Position numbers and translations under genes: made by a program
In this document: positions 1 through 5,048 of the stretch, in pieces
Position numbering within the stretch: the first letter of the stretch is position 1
How the letters are laid out: every line of letters starts with the position of its first letter
Assembly (NCBI GenBank): GCA_002502855.1
Contig: DAQK01000017.1
Span: 1-5,048 of the forward strand
Direction: 5' to 3'
DNA: 5,048 nucleotides
Source of the DNA: Methanobacterium sp. UBA279
GTDB lineage: Archaea; Methanobacteriota; Methanobacteria; Methanobacteriales; Methanobacteriaceae
The notes under the pieces: generated by a model
What the model was told of the DNA's origin: nothing
The model's input: only the letters and a program-made list of their open reading frames with translations
The model's database searches: none

Positions 1-51
1 TGTATCGCCGCATTTTTGCACATGTTCGAGGGTAAGAGCGAAAAAAATTAA
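1..51 (+). CDS. Possible C-terminal end of a gene cut by the window edge
   Basis: Frame 1 is open from the first base to a TAA at 49-51 and would encode the 16-residue tail CIAAFLHMFEGKSEKN. In favour of a real gene end: the first 40 bases are about 50% GC, well above the AT-rich DNA that follows; the tail goes from hydrophobic to charged, as many protein ends do; and T-rich DNA on this strand (58-70) follows the stop closely. Against it: the stretch is very short, another frame is also open here, and the tail cannot be assigned to a family. If real, the gene converges on the DUF5518-like gene, with only 11 bases between the two stop codons. No function is proposed. Confidence 0.35.
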   Translation, partial: CIAAFLHMFEGKSEKN

Positions 52-60
52 AAAAAATTT
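41..60 (-). terminator. Oligo-T terminator of the DUF5518-like gene
   Basis: Read on the minus strand, two runs of seven T (plus-strand 51-57 and 41-47) separated by AA begin a few bases after the stop codon at 63-65. There is no hairpin, which fits archaeal intrinsic termination, where T-rich non-template DNA is enough. The plus strand has its own T-rich stretch at 58-70, so the junction probably stops transcription from both sides. Confidence 0.6.
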
Positions 61-62
61 TC

Positions 63-440
63 TTATTTTTCAGCTTCTACGGATATTAATGATTCTGAAT
101 TGAATAAAGCTCCGAGGAATCCACCAATAAGTCCAATAACTATTTGAACAACCACTAGAAGGAGTACTGATTGTAATATAGAGCCACCTAATGCACCTAA
201 GAGTCCGTAGCCTGCTATCTGAATAATTAACACGACAATGACTATTAAACCTAAAATAAGACCCAAAATAGCTCCGTGAATAACTCCATCCTTGATAGTT
301 CCATCAATCATATAACCAACAGCCACAGCACCGAGTAGTACAGCCAGATAGCTATCATTTTGAGCTGCCAGTAAGAGCTGTATTAAATAAATTGCCACAG
401 CAAAAAATATACTCACAATTAAAGGTCTCCATTCAACCAT
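63..440 (-). CDS. DUF5518-like small integral membrane protein
   Basis: Predicted 125-residue, strongly hydrophobic protein with no known function. Four membrane segments can be read at about residues 6-25, 30-45, 52-75 and 88-113, with a short polar tail (NSESLISVEAEK). The middle contains a glycine-rich stretch, GYMIDGTIKDGVIHGAILG (42-60), of the type seen in DUF5518 proteins of methanogens; I recognise the family by this pattern and by length, not by a search. There are no catalytic or metal-binding motifs. A GTG at 447-449 would add three residues (MKI), but GAGG at 452-455 on this strand is only 2 bases from it, so the ATG at 438-440 is preferred even though its 11-base spacing is long. 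The gene stands alone, divergent from the amidohydrolase. Confidence 0.8.
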   Translation of the reverse strand: MVEWRPLIVSIFFAVAIYLIQLLLAAQNDSYLAVLLGAVAVGYMIDGTIKDGVIHGAILGLILGLIVIVVLIIQIAGYGLLGALGGSILQSVLLLVVVQIVIGLIGGFLGALFNSESLISVEAEK

Positions 441-491
441 AATTTTCACATCCTCTGTTTAATTTACTAATAAAAAATTGTTTTTAATTAG

Positions 492-509
492 TGATTAATA
501 ATGTTTTCC
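492..509 (-). promoter_or_regulatory. Candidate promoter of the DUF5518-like gene
   Basis: On the minus strand a purine-rich BRE-like GGAAAAC lies directly before ATTATTAAT, a weak TATA-like box. A start site about 26 bases further on would fall near 472 and give a leader of about 30 bases before the ATG at 440. The BRE-like bases overlap one arm of an inverted repeat (TTTCCT 505-510, AGGAAA 518-523). In DNA this AT-rich, chance matches are common. Confidence 0.3.
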
Positions 510-582
510 TTTAAAACAGGAAATGGCCATAATCATCCAGTAATTAAAATTTATGATAATTAAAAACCCTCAAAAACCCAAT

Positions 583-615
583 ATTAATATAAAGAACAAA
601 AACTCTATATTTAAT
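583..615 (+). promoter_or_regulatory. Candidate promoter region of the amidohydrolase gene
   Basis: Two TATA-like boxes lie close together: ATTAATATAAAG (583-594) and CTATATTTAATA (604-615). The first would start transcription near 614 and leave a short leader that includes the SD-like bases at 626-633. The second would start near 635, almost on the ATG at 637, giving a leaderless message. Sequence alone does not decide between them. A tandem AAAAACCC pair (562-569 and 572-579) lies just upstream. Confidence 0.35.
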
Positions 616-636
616 ATTACCTGAGAGATGATTCAA

Positions 637-1869
637 ATGACATATTTTCTAATTCATAACGGGACTCTTATTGATGGAACAGGAAAACCACCGGTTAGTG
701 ATGCGGCCATATTAATAAGGGATGATGTTATAGAATATGTCGGTCCTGAAGATTCTTTAAAACTTTCCGGCGTTAAAATCAGGAAAGTCGATGCAGATGG
801 GGGTTTCCTGCTTCCTGGTTTTATAGACAGCCACCTCCACCTGATGGCCAACGGGTTTCACATGGAAGACACCATGTACAATCCATTATCCCTCTTCTTC
901 TACAAGGGCGTGGAAAATATGCGCCGCACAGTCAACGCCGGAGTGACAACCGTAAGGGACGGCGGACTGGCAGATTATGGGGTGAAAATGGCCGTGGAAA
1001 AGGGTTTAATAACCGGGCCACGTATGCAGATCAGTGTTACACCCCTATCTATAACCGGGGGGCACTTTGATTTCTGGCTTAAATCAGGCTTTGACATGAA
1101 AATATCCTACCCCGGATTTCCAGACAGCATATGCGATGGGATAGAAGACGTTCGAAGGAAAGTCAGGGAAATAATGCGTGCCGGTGCAGAGGTAATTAAA
1201 GTCATGGCCACTGGGGGAGTTATAAGTGCCAATGACAGCCCTGAACACCCCCAATTTTCTAAAGAAGAATTTAAAGTCATAATTGATGAAGCCCGGACCA
1301 GGGGACTTAAAACTATGGCCCATGCCCACGGTGCAGAAGGGATTAAAAATGCAGTGGAAGCAGGCATCGATTCAGTAGAACATGGAACCTACCTGGACAG
1401 GGAAGCCATAGATATGATTTTGGAAAGGGAAGTCTATCTGGTCCCCACCTTGATCACCCAGCAGTTTAATAAGATAGCGGCTGAATCTGGATCTATACCA
1501 GAGTATGGTGTTGATGACGCCATAAGGATCGCAGATATCCACAAAAAAAATATGGAGAAAGCCTACAAAGCAGGGGTAACCCTGCTCATGGGCACCGACT
1601 GCGGAGTGATAGAACACGGAGTCAACCTCCAGGAACTGGGTTTTTTATGTGAGATAGGTATGACGCCCATGGAAGCCATCATGTCCGCAACCAAGGTGGC
1701 AGCAGAATGCCTGGGATGGCAGGATAAAATAGGTACCCTGGAGGCGGGAAAACTGGCAGACATCGTGATAAGCAAAACAGACCCCCTCTCCGATATTAAC
1801 TCACTGGGCAACCCAGATAACATTAGAATGGTATTGAAGGAGGGTAAAATAATTAAAAATTTCTTATAA
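637..1869 (+). CDS. Metal-dependent amidohydrolase, COG1228 (prolidase/imidazolonepropionase-like) type
   Basis: Predicted 410-residue cytoplasmic hydrolase of the amidohydrolase superfamily (TIM barrel with a small beta domain built from both ends). Residues likely to hold a binuclear metal centre are all present, numbered from the ATG at 637: His66 and His68 in DSHLHL, Lys188 in EVIKVMATGG (the probable carbamylated lysine), a His of AHAHG (229 or 231), His249 in SVEHGT, and Asp321 in MGTDCG. The C-terminal GTLEAGKLADIVI is the usual closing strand motif. This set fits the COG1228 branch, whose known members cleave dipeptides such as Xaa-Pro or act on cyclic amides; the substrate here cannot be read from sequence. 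There is no signal peptide or membrane segment. An ATG at 628 would add MIQ, but the SD-like AGATGATT (626-633) and the family-like start MTYFLIHNGTLIDGTG favour 637. The gene has no same-strand neighbour close enough for an operon. Confidence 0.9.
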   Translation: MTYFLIHNGTLIDGTGKPPVSDAAILIRDDVIEYVGPEDSLKLSGVKIRKVDADGGFLLPGFIDSHLHLMANGFHMEDTMYNPLSLFFYKGVENMRRTVNAGVTTVRDGGLADYGVKMAVEKGLITGPRMQISVTPLSITGGHFDFWLKSGFDMKISYPGFPDSICDGIEDVRRKVREIMRAGAEVIKVMATGGVISANDSPEHPQFSKEEFKVIIDEARTRGLKTMAHAHGAEGIKNAVEAGIDSVEHGTYLDREAIDMILEREVYLVPTLITQQFNKIAAESGSIPEYGVDDAIRIADIHKKNMEKAYKAGVTLLMGTDCGVIEHGVNLQELGFLCEIGMTPMEAIMSATKVAAECLGWQDKIGTLEAGKLADIVISKTDPLSDINSLGNPDNIRMVLKEGKIIKNFL

Positions 1870-1883
1870 TCCCTTTATTTACC

Positions 1884-1889
1884 AAAAAA
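1884..1889 (-). terminator. Possible T6 termination signal for the HxlR gene
   Basis: Six A on the plus strand give a T6 run on the minus strand, about 86 bases past the HxlR stop codon, in the convergent spacer with the amidohydrolase. No hairpin is seen. This is weak evidence; the rest of the 105-bp spacer (1870-1974) shows no gene and no strong terminator for the plus-strand amidohydrolase. Confidence 0.25.
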
Positions 1890-1926
1890 GAACTAATGGA
1901 TAACTTCTAAATAAATTTACAAATTA

Positions 1927-1974
1927 GGTTAATCCAGTACATTTTAAATAGATCTTATGCTTGCAGTATCTTTC
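1927..1974 (-). other. In-frame continuation of the HxlR gene beyond its TGA stop
   Basis: Directly after the TGA (1975-1977) the same frame stays open for 16 codons, reading ERYCKHKIYLKCTGLT, to a TAA at 1924-1926. HxlR proteins commonly end with a tryptophan followed by Gly-Glu-x-Tyr-like residues and a few more. Here W97 is followed by stop-E-R-Y, so one change from GGA to TGA would explain the early stop. With the tail restored the protein would be 114 residues, in the usual family range. This is read from the codons and from knowledge of the family pattern; whether it is a mutation or a sequencing error cannot be told. Confidence 0.5.
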
Positions 1975-2268
1975 TCACCAATCACATAGAGCCTCTAAAA
2001 TTGGTAAAACTGATTTACCTTTCTCAGTAAGGGAATATTCTACTTTAGAGGGAACTTCTGCGTAAACTTTCCGATGAACTAACTCATCTTTTTCCAATTC
2101 ACGAAGCTGTTTAGTTAACATACGATGAGTGATAGAAGATAATGTCCCAAATCGTAATGTATCCTTTCTTAAAGCCCAAAGTATCAGAGGTTTCCATTTA
2201 CCCCCTATTTCATTGACTGCAGCGCATACCGGGCAACAGTATTCTTTAGTTTCATTTATAAAATCCAC
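1975..2268 (-). CDS. HxlR-family winged helix-turn-helix transcriptional regulator (short C-terminus)
   Basis: Predicted 97-residue DNA-binding protein of the HxlR family, whose members act as dimers and include activators and redox- or aldehyde-sensing repressors. Family marks: CPVCAAVNEIGGKWKPLIL at residues 12-30, the recognition region FGTLSSITHRMLTKQLRELEKD (40-61), and the wing HRKVYAEVPSKVEYSLTEKGKS (65-86). Cysteines sit at 11, 12, 15 and 95. The conserved family cysteine corresponds to C12; C15 replaces what is usually an acidic residue and makes a CPVC motif. The start is GTG: an in-frame TAG lies upstream with no other ATG/GTG/TTG codon in between, and no Shine-Dalgarno is visible. 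The protein ends abruptly at W97, apparently short of the family's last helix. It is divergent from copA, so it may control copA, itself, or both; the effector is unknown. Confidence 0.88.
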   Translation of the reverse strand: MDFINETKEYCCPVCAAVNEIGGKWKPLILWALRKDTLRFGTLSSITHRMLTKQLRELEKDELVHRKVYAEVPSKVEYSLTEKGKSVLPILEALCDW

Positions 2269-2299
2269 ATCAAAATATTGATTTAGGGGCTGGTACAGA

Positions 2300-2311
2300 A
2301 TAGTGTACTAT
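2300..2311. promoter_or_regulatory. Inverted repeat, candidate HxlR operator
   Basis: ATAGT (2300-2304) and ACTAT (2307-2311) form a perfect 5-bp inverted repeat around GT, 32 bases upstream of the regulator's GTG. HxlR proteins often bind small palindromes beside their own gene, with TACT/AGTA-like half sites in some characterised members, so autoregulation is a reasonable guess. With a TATA box at 2335-2343 (minus-strand ATATTTAAA) the start site would fall in this repeat, so a bound protein would block initiation. A GTAC also occurs at 2293-2296 and again inside the repeat at 2305-2308. Confidence 0.45.
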
Positions 2312-2334
2312 GTAACTTCTACTTCTCTACTCTG

Positions 2335-2361
2335 TTTAAATATTAATTAAGTTATTATATA
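2335..2361 (-). promoter_or_regulatory. Candidate promoter region of the HxlR gene
   Basis: Two TATA-like boxes are readable on the minus strand: CTATATAAT (about 2353-2361) and ATATTTAAA (2335-2343). The first is closer to the archaeal consensus and would give a start near 2332 with a leader of about 64 bases; the second would place the start near 2313, at the ATAGT/ACTAT repeat. Either could serve. Confidence 0.35.
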
Positions 2362-2374
2362 GATTTAGGTGGGC

Positions 2375-2389
2375 GTAAAAATTATATTA
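2375..2389 (+). promoter_or_regulatory. BRE/TATA promoter of copA
   Basis: GTAAAA (2375-2380) fits the archaeal BRE pattern and is followed by TTATATTA (2382-2389), a good TATA box. The expected start of transcription, about 26 bases from the centre of the box, is near 2411. That lies inside the long inverted repeat at 2396-2418 and leaves a leader of about 50 bases ahead of the copA ATG. Confidence 0.5.
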
Positions 2390-2395
2390 CAAAAT

Positions 2396-2418
2396 TAAAA
2401 ATTCAATATGAATTTTTA
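2396..2418. promoter_or_regulatory. 23-bp perfect palindrome at the copA start site, candidate operator
   Basis: TAAAAATTCA (2396-2405) and TGAATTTTTA (2409-2418) are exact reverse complements around the spacer ATA. The element begins 7 bases after the probable TATA box and covers the predicted start of transcription, the classical place for a repressor site in archaea. It shares no half site with the ATAGT/ACTAT repeat near the HxlR gene. It could also form an AU-rich stem in RNA, though initiation within it would split the arms. The binding protein is unknown. Confidence 0.5.
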
Positions 2419-2449
2419 TCGAGGGGTAAATTTTTTTCTGAAGGTTAAA

Positions 2450-2453
2450 GAGG
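2450..2453 (+). promoter_or_regulatory. Ribosome binding site of copA
   Basis: GAGG with 7 bases to the ATG at 2461 is a normal Shine-Dalgarno site. It supports this ATG as the start, which leaves ten residues before the first metal-binding domain. Confidence 0.6.
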
Positions 2454-2460
2454 CTATCTA

Positions 2461-4908
2461 ATGGCAAATCCATCCAAAAAAAAGGCAAAAATAAAGGTTT
2501 CAGGAATGAACTGTGCTTCCTGTGCGCTTAACGTTGAAAAATCACTCAACAACCTGGAAGGTGTAGAAGAAGCTCAGGTGAACCTGAACACAGAAGAAGC
2601 AGATATAAATTACGATCCAGAGAAATTAAATTTACGGGAACTGGAAAATGCCGTAGAAAAAGCAGGTTATGGTGTTGTAAACGAAAAAGTAACCATCAAA
2701 GTGGGCGGCATGAGCTGCGCTATGTGTGTGAAGGCCATAGAAGATGTTCTGGGTAAATTAGACGGAATAAGCCAGGTAAACGTTAACTTGGCATCAGAAA
2801 AGGCCTATGTGACTTATAACCCTAAGGTTACCACCATACAGGATATGAGGAAAGCCATAGAAGATTTAGGATACCAGTATCTGGGGATAGAAGGGGAAGA
2901 AACAGAGGACCTTGAAGAAAAACTTAGAAAAGAGGATTTAAAGGGAAAAAAGAACAGATTTATAGTTGGTTTTGCTGTATCAATACCTCTCTTATTCCTG
3001 ATGTACTCTAACGTGATGTTACCCATCCCCATGCCCTACTTCATGCTTATTGTAACTGTAATCCCCTTCATCTACGTGAGCTATCCCATATTCATCGCAG
3101 CTTCCAGATCGCTTAGAAATGGCCTTTTGGATATGGATGTTATGTACTCCTTGGGAATTGGAGTGGCATTTATTTCAAGTATCATGGGCACCTTCCAGGT
3201 CGTGCTCACACCAGAATTCATGTTTTACGAGACTGCATTAATGCTGGCGGCATTCCTCATGTTGGGGCGATACTTAGAAGCCCGGGCCAAGGGTAACACC
3301 TCAACTGCGATAAAGAAACTCGTTGGGATGCAACCGAAAACAGCCACCGTAATCCGCAATGACCAGGAACTGGAAGTCAACATGGAGGAAGTAGAAACTG
3401 GTGACCTGGTACTGGTTAAGCCTGGTGAGAAAATCCCGGCAGATGGGGTAGTGGAAGAGGGTGAAAGCTACGTTGATGAATCAGCCATCACCGGAGAACC
3501 AGTACCCGTCCATAAAAACCCGGGAGAAAATGTTGTGGGCGGAACCATCAACCAGAATGGTGTGCTGAAATTCAGGGCAACCAGGATAGGTAAAGACACG
3601 GTCCTGGCCCAGATCATAAAACTGGTGGAAGTAGCTCAGGGATCCAAACCACCGGTACAGAGAATCGCTGACAGGGTAGTGACCTATTTCATCCCTACCA
3701 TCCTTACAATCGCATTAATCTCCTTTATAGTGTGGTATTTTATACTGGGAAGCACCCTGCTTTTCGGACTAACCGTACTCATCTCCATATTGGTAGTGGC
3801 CTGTCCCTGTGCTTTAGGCCTGGCCACCCCCACCGCAGTTACGGTGGGCATTGGTCGGGGTGCAGAACTGGGGATACTGGTAAAAAACGGTGAAGCACTG
3901 GAAGTATCAGAAAAAATAAGCACAGTTCTCTTCGATAAAACAGGAACCCTTACCAAGGGAAAACCAGAGGTAACCGATGTAGTGGCCAACGATCTAATGG
4001 CCAGTGAAACAGACCAAAATACCCTCTTAAAACTGGCGGCCAGTGTAGAGAAAAACTCTGAACACCCCCTGGCAGAAGCCGTGGTAAAGAAGGCAGAATC
4101 AGAGGGAATAGAACTTATAAAGACCAGTGAATTCACCAGTTTCGGTGGTAAAGGTGTGAAAGCCACCTTGAATGATGAGGAAGTAATAATCGGAAACAGA
4201 CTGTTTTTTGAAGAAAACAACATCCAACTGACACCGGAAATCCAGGAAAACCTGTTGAAACTTGAAAGTGAAGGTAAAACAGCTGTAATAATAGGTTCCA
4301 ACCATAAAGTTTTAGGATTAATTGCCGTGGCAGATACACTGAAAGACACTACCAAAAAGGCCTTACAGGAGTTAAGGAAAATGAAGCTCCAGGTGGCCAT
4401 GATCACCGGTGACAACGCCCGAACCGCAGAAGCCATAGCCAAGCAAATAGGGATAGAAAAGGTTATAAGCGAGGTTTTACCCCAGGACAAGGCTGCTGAG
4501 GTGAAGAAACTGCAGGATAAAGGTGAGATAGTAGCTTTTGTCGGGGATGGTATCAACGATGCCCCTGCCCTGGCCCAGGCAGATGTGGGTATAGCCATTG
4601 GAAGCGGTACAGACGTGGCAATAGAAAGCGGGGATATTGTGCTTATAAAGAATGATCTGCTGGATTCTGTAGCCGGTGTGCAGCTTTCTAAGAAGGTGAT
4701 GGGCCGTATAAAACAGAACCTATTCTGGGCCTTCGCCTACAACGCGGTGCTTATCCCGGTGGCGGCGGGTGTTCTTTACGCCCCATTTGGAATAACTTTC
4801 CGACCGGAATATGCGGGACTGGCCATGGCATTGAGCTCAGTGACCGTGGTTAGCCTTTCCCTGATGCTTAAAGGATATCTCCCACCGGCTAAATTGTTGA
4901 ATAAATAA
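2461..4908 (+). CDS. copA: Copper-translocating P-type ATPase CopA (Cu+ export, P1B-1)
   Basis: Predicted 815-residue membrane pump that uses ATP to export Cu(+) (and probably Ag(+)) from the cytoplasm. Two N-terminal heavy-metal-associated domains carry GMNCASC (15-21) and GMSCAMC (83-89). About eight membrane helices follow, near 166-185, 193-214, 226-245, 254-271, 406-428, 433-456, 752-773 and 783-803. The actuator domain has TGEP (344-347). The transport site has CPC (448-450) in helix 6, Tyr760-Asn761 in helix 7 and MALSS (789-793) in helix 8, the residue set that marks Cu(+) transporters rather than Zn/Cd or Co pumps. The catalytic domain has DKTGT with phosphorylated Asp492, the nucleotide-binding SEHPLAEA (533-540, His535-Pro536), TGD (649-651) and GDGIND (695-700). 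Length and domain order are normal and nothing is missing. It is transcribed alone, divergent from an HxlR regulator; no copper chaperone gene is seen in the window. Confidence 0.97.
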   Translation: MANPSKKKAKIKVSGMNCASCALNVEKSLNNLEGVEEAQVNLNTEEADINYDPEKLNLRELENAVEKAGYGVVNEKVTIKVGGMSCAMCVKAIEDVLGKLDGISQVNVNLASEKAYVTYNPKVTTIQDMRKAIEDLGYQYLGIEGEETEDLEEKLRKEDLKGKKNRFIVGFAVSIPLLFLMYSNVMLPIPMPYFMLIVTVIPFIYVSYPIFIAASRSLRNGLLDMDVMYSLGIGVAFISSIMGTFQVVLTPEFMFYETALMLAAFLMLGRYLEARAKGNTSTAIKKLVGMQPKTATVIRNDQELEVNMEEVETGDLVLVKPGEKIPADGVVEEGESYVDESAITGEPVPVHKNPGENVVGGTINQNGVLKFRATRIGKDTVLAQIIKLVEVAQGSKPPVQRIADRVVTYFIPTILTIALISFIVWYFILGSTLLFGLTVLISILVVACPCALGLATPTAVTVGIGRGAELGILVKNGEALEVSEKISTVLFDKTGTLTKGKPEVTDVVANDLMASETDQNTLLKLAASVEKNSEHPLAEAVVKKAESEGIELIKTSEFTSFGGKGVKATLNDEEVIIGNRLFFEENNIQLTPEIQENLLKLESEGKTAVIIGSNHKVLGLIAVADTLKDTTKKALQELRKMKLQVAMITGDNARTAEAIAKQIGIEKVISEVLPQDKAAEVKKLQDKGEIVAFVGDGINDAPALAQADVGIAIGSGTDVAIESGDIVLIKNDLLDSVAGVQLSKKVMGRIKQNLFWAFAYNAVLIPVAAGVLYAPFGITFRPEYAGLAMALSSVTVVSLSLMLKGYLPPAKLLNK

Positions 4909-4926
4909 TCAGTAGTTCGTAAAGTG

Positions 4927-4991
4927 TTTTTGTAATTTTTGTTTTAAAATGCTTTTTGGTTTCAGAATTTGGGTGTTTAACACCTTTTTTT
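4927..4991 (+). terminator. copA termination region: several T-tracts, then a hairpin with T7
   Basis: T5 runs at 4927-4931, 4936-4940 and 4953-4957 follow the stop codon, as is common in archaeal 3' ends. Then GGTGTT (4972-4977) and AACACC (4979-4984) form a perfect inverted repeat around one T (in RNA a shorter stem with a small loop), followed at once by T7 (4985-4991). The last element looks like a bacterial factor-independent terminator. The region 4909-5048 holds no convincing gene and stays T-rich to the window edge. Confidence 0.65.
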
Positions 4992-5048
4992 GTTTGTAAA
5001 TTCTTATGGTTTCTTTTTGGTTTTGTTCTGGTCTTAAGCGGTTTTGAT

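Noticed and set aside
503..523. Overlapping small inverted repeats (GTTTT/AAAAC and TTTCCT/AGGAAA) in the DUF5518-amidohydrolase spacer
   Set aside because: Short arms of mostly A and T in AT-rich DNA are likely by chance. They may overlap a promoter but do not justify a separate regulatory call.
1084..1823. Several 81-86-codon minus-strand frames inside the amidohydrolase gene
   Set aside because: They are antisense shadows of a well-supported coding sequence, overlap one another, and show no recognisable protein features.
1975..1977. Recoding of the HxlR TGA (selenocysteine or read-through)
   Set aside because: No selenocysteine insertion structure is visible, the family has glycine rather than cysteine at this position, and the archaeal pyrrolysine codon is TAG, not TGA. 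A plain early stop is simpler.
3684..4598. A 304-codon open frame on the minus strand opposite copA
   Set aside because: It lies wholly antisense to the catalytic part of a complete, motif-perfect CopA. Its product is a serine/phenylalanine-rich low-quality sequence without family resemblance, as expected from the codon bias of the plus strand.
4952..5023. Direct repeat CTTTTTGGTTT at 4952-4962 and 5013-5023
   Set aside because: Low-complexity T/G-rich DNA; two copies 61 bases apart are not evidence of a mobile element or attachment site.
4889..5047. An open minus-strand frame entering from the right edge, reading a Lys/Thr-rich peptide that ends inside copA
   Set aside because: Its composition simply mirrors the T-rich plus strand, it covers the copA hairpin terminator, and it would overlap the end of copA. 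No start is in view and no family is recognisable.

Overview
The window looks like chromosomal DNA of a methanogenic archaeon of the Methanobacteriales, most likely Methanobacterium or a close relative. The grounds are AT-rich spacers with archaeal TATA/BRE-like boxes, oligo-T tracts after stop codons, frequent ATA, AGG and AGA codons, and a small membrane protein that resembles the DUF5518 family of these methanogens. This placement is an inference from composition and protein resemblance, with no database search behind it.

Layout from left to right. Positions 1-51 may be the last codons of a plus-strand gene that enters from the left. It converges on a minus-strand gene for a DUF5518-like four-helix membrane protein (63-440), with back-to-back T-tracts between the two. 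A divergent spacer of about 200 bp (441-636) leads to a plus-strand metal-dependent amidohydrolase of the COG1228 type (637-1869). A 105-bp convergent spacer separates it from a minus-strand HxlR-family regulator (1975-2268). A 192-bp divergent spacer (2269-2460) then carries two clear inverted repeats and the promoters of the regulator and of copA. copA (2461-4908) encodes a complete Cu(+)-exporting P1B-type ATPase. The right edge (4909-5048) is T-rich, holds no convincing gene, and contains a hairpin followed by T7 that should end the copA transcript.

The functional core is the divergent pair of HxlR regulator and CopA. CopA has every hallmark of a Cu(+)/Ag(+) efflux pump. The regulator has an unusual cysteine-rich N-terminus (CCPVC), and the spacer carries one palindrome downstream of each candidate promoter. 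A simple reading is that the HxlR protein senses thiol or metal stress and controls itself, copA, or both. The two palindromes have different sequences, so a second regulator for copA is equally possible. The regulator gene also seems to have lost its last residues to an in-frame TGA: the codons beyond it continue the family's usual C-terminus.

I see no mobile element, CRISPR array, tRNA or rRNA. Apart from the regulatory spacer and the shortened regulator, the region is ordinary.
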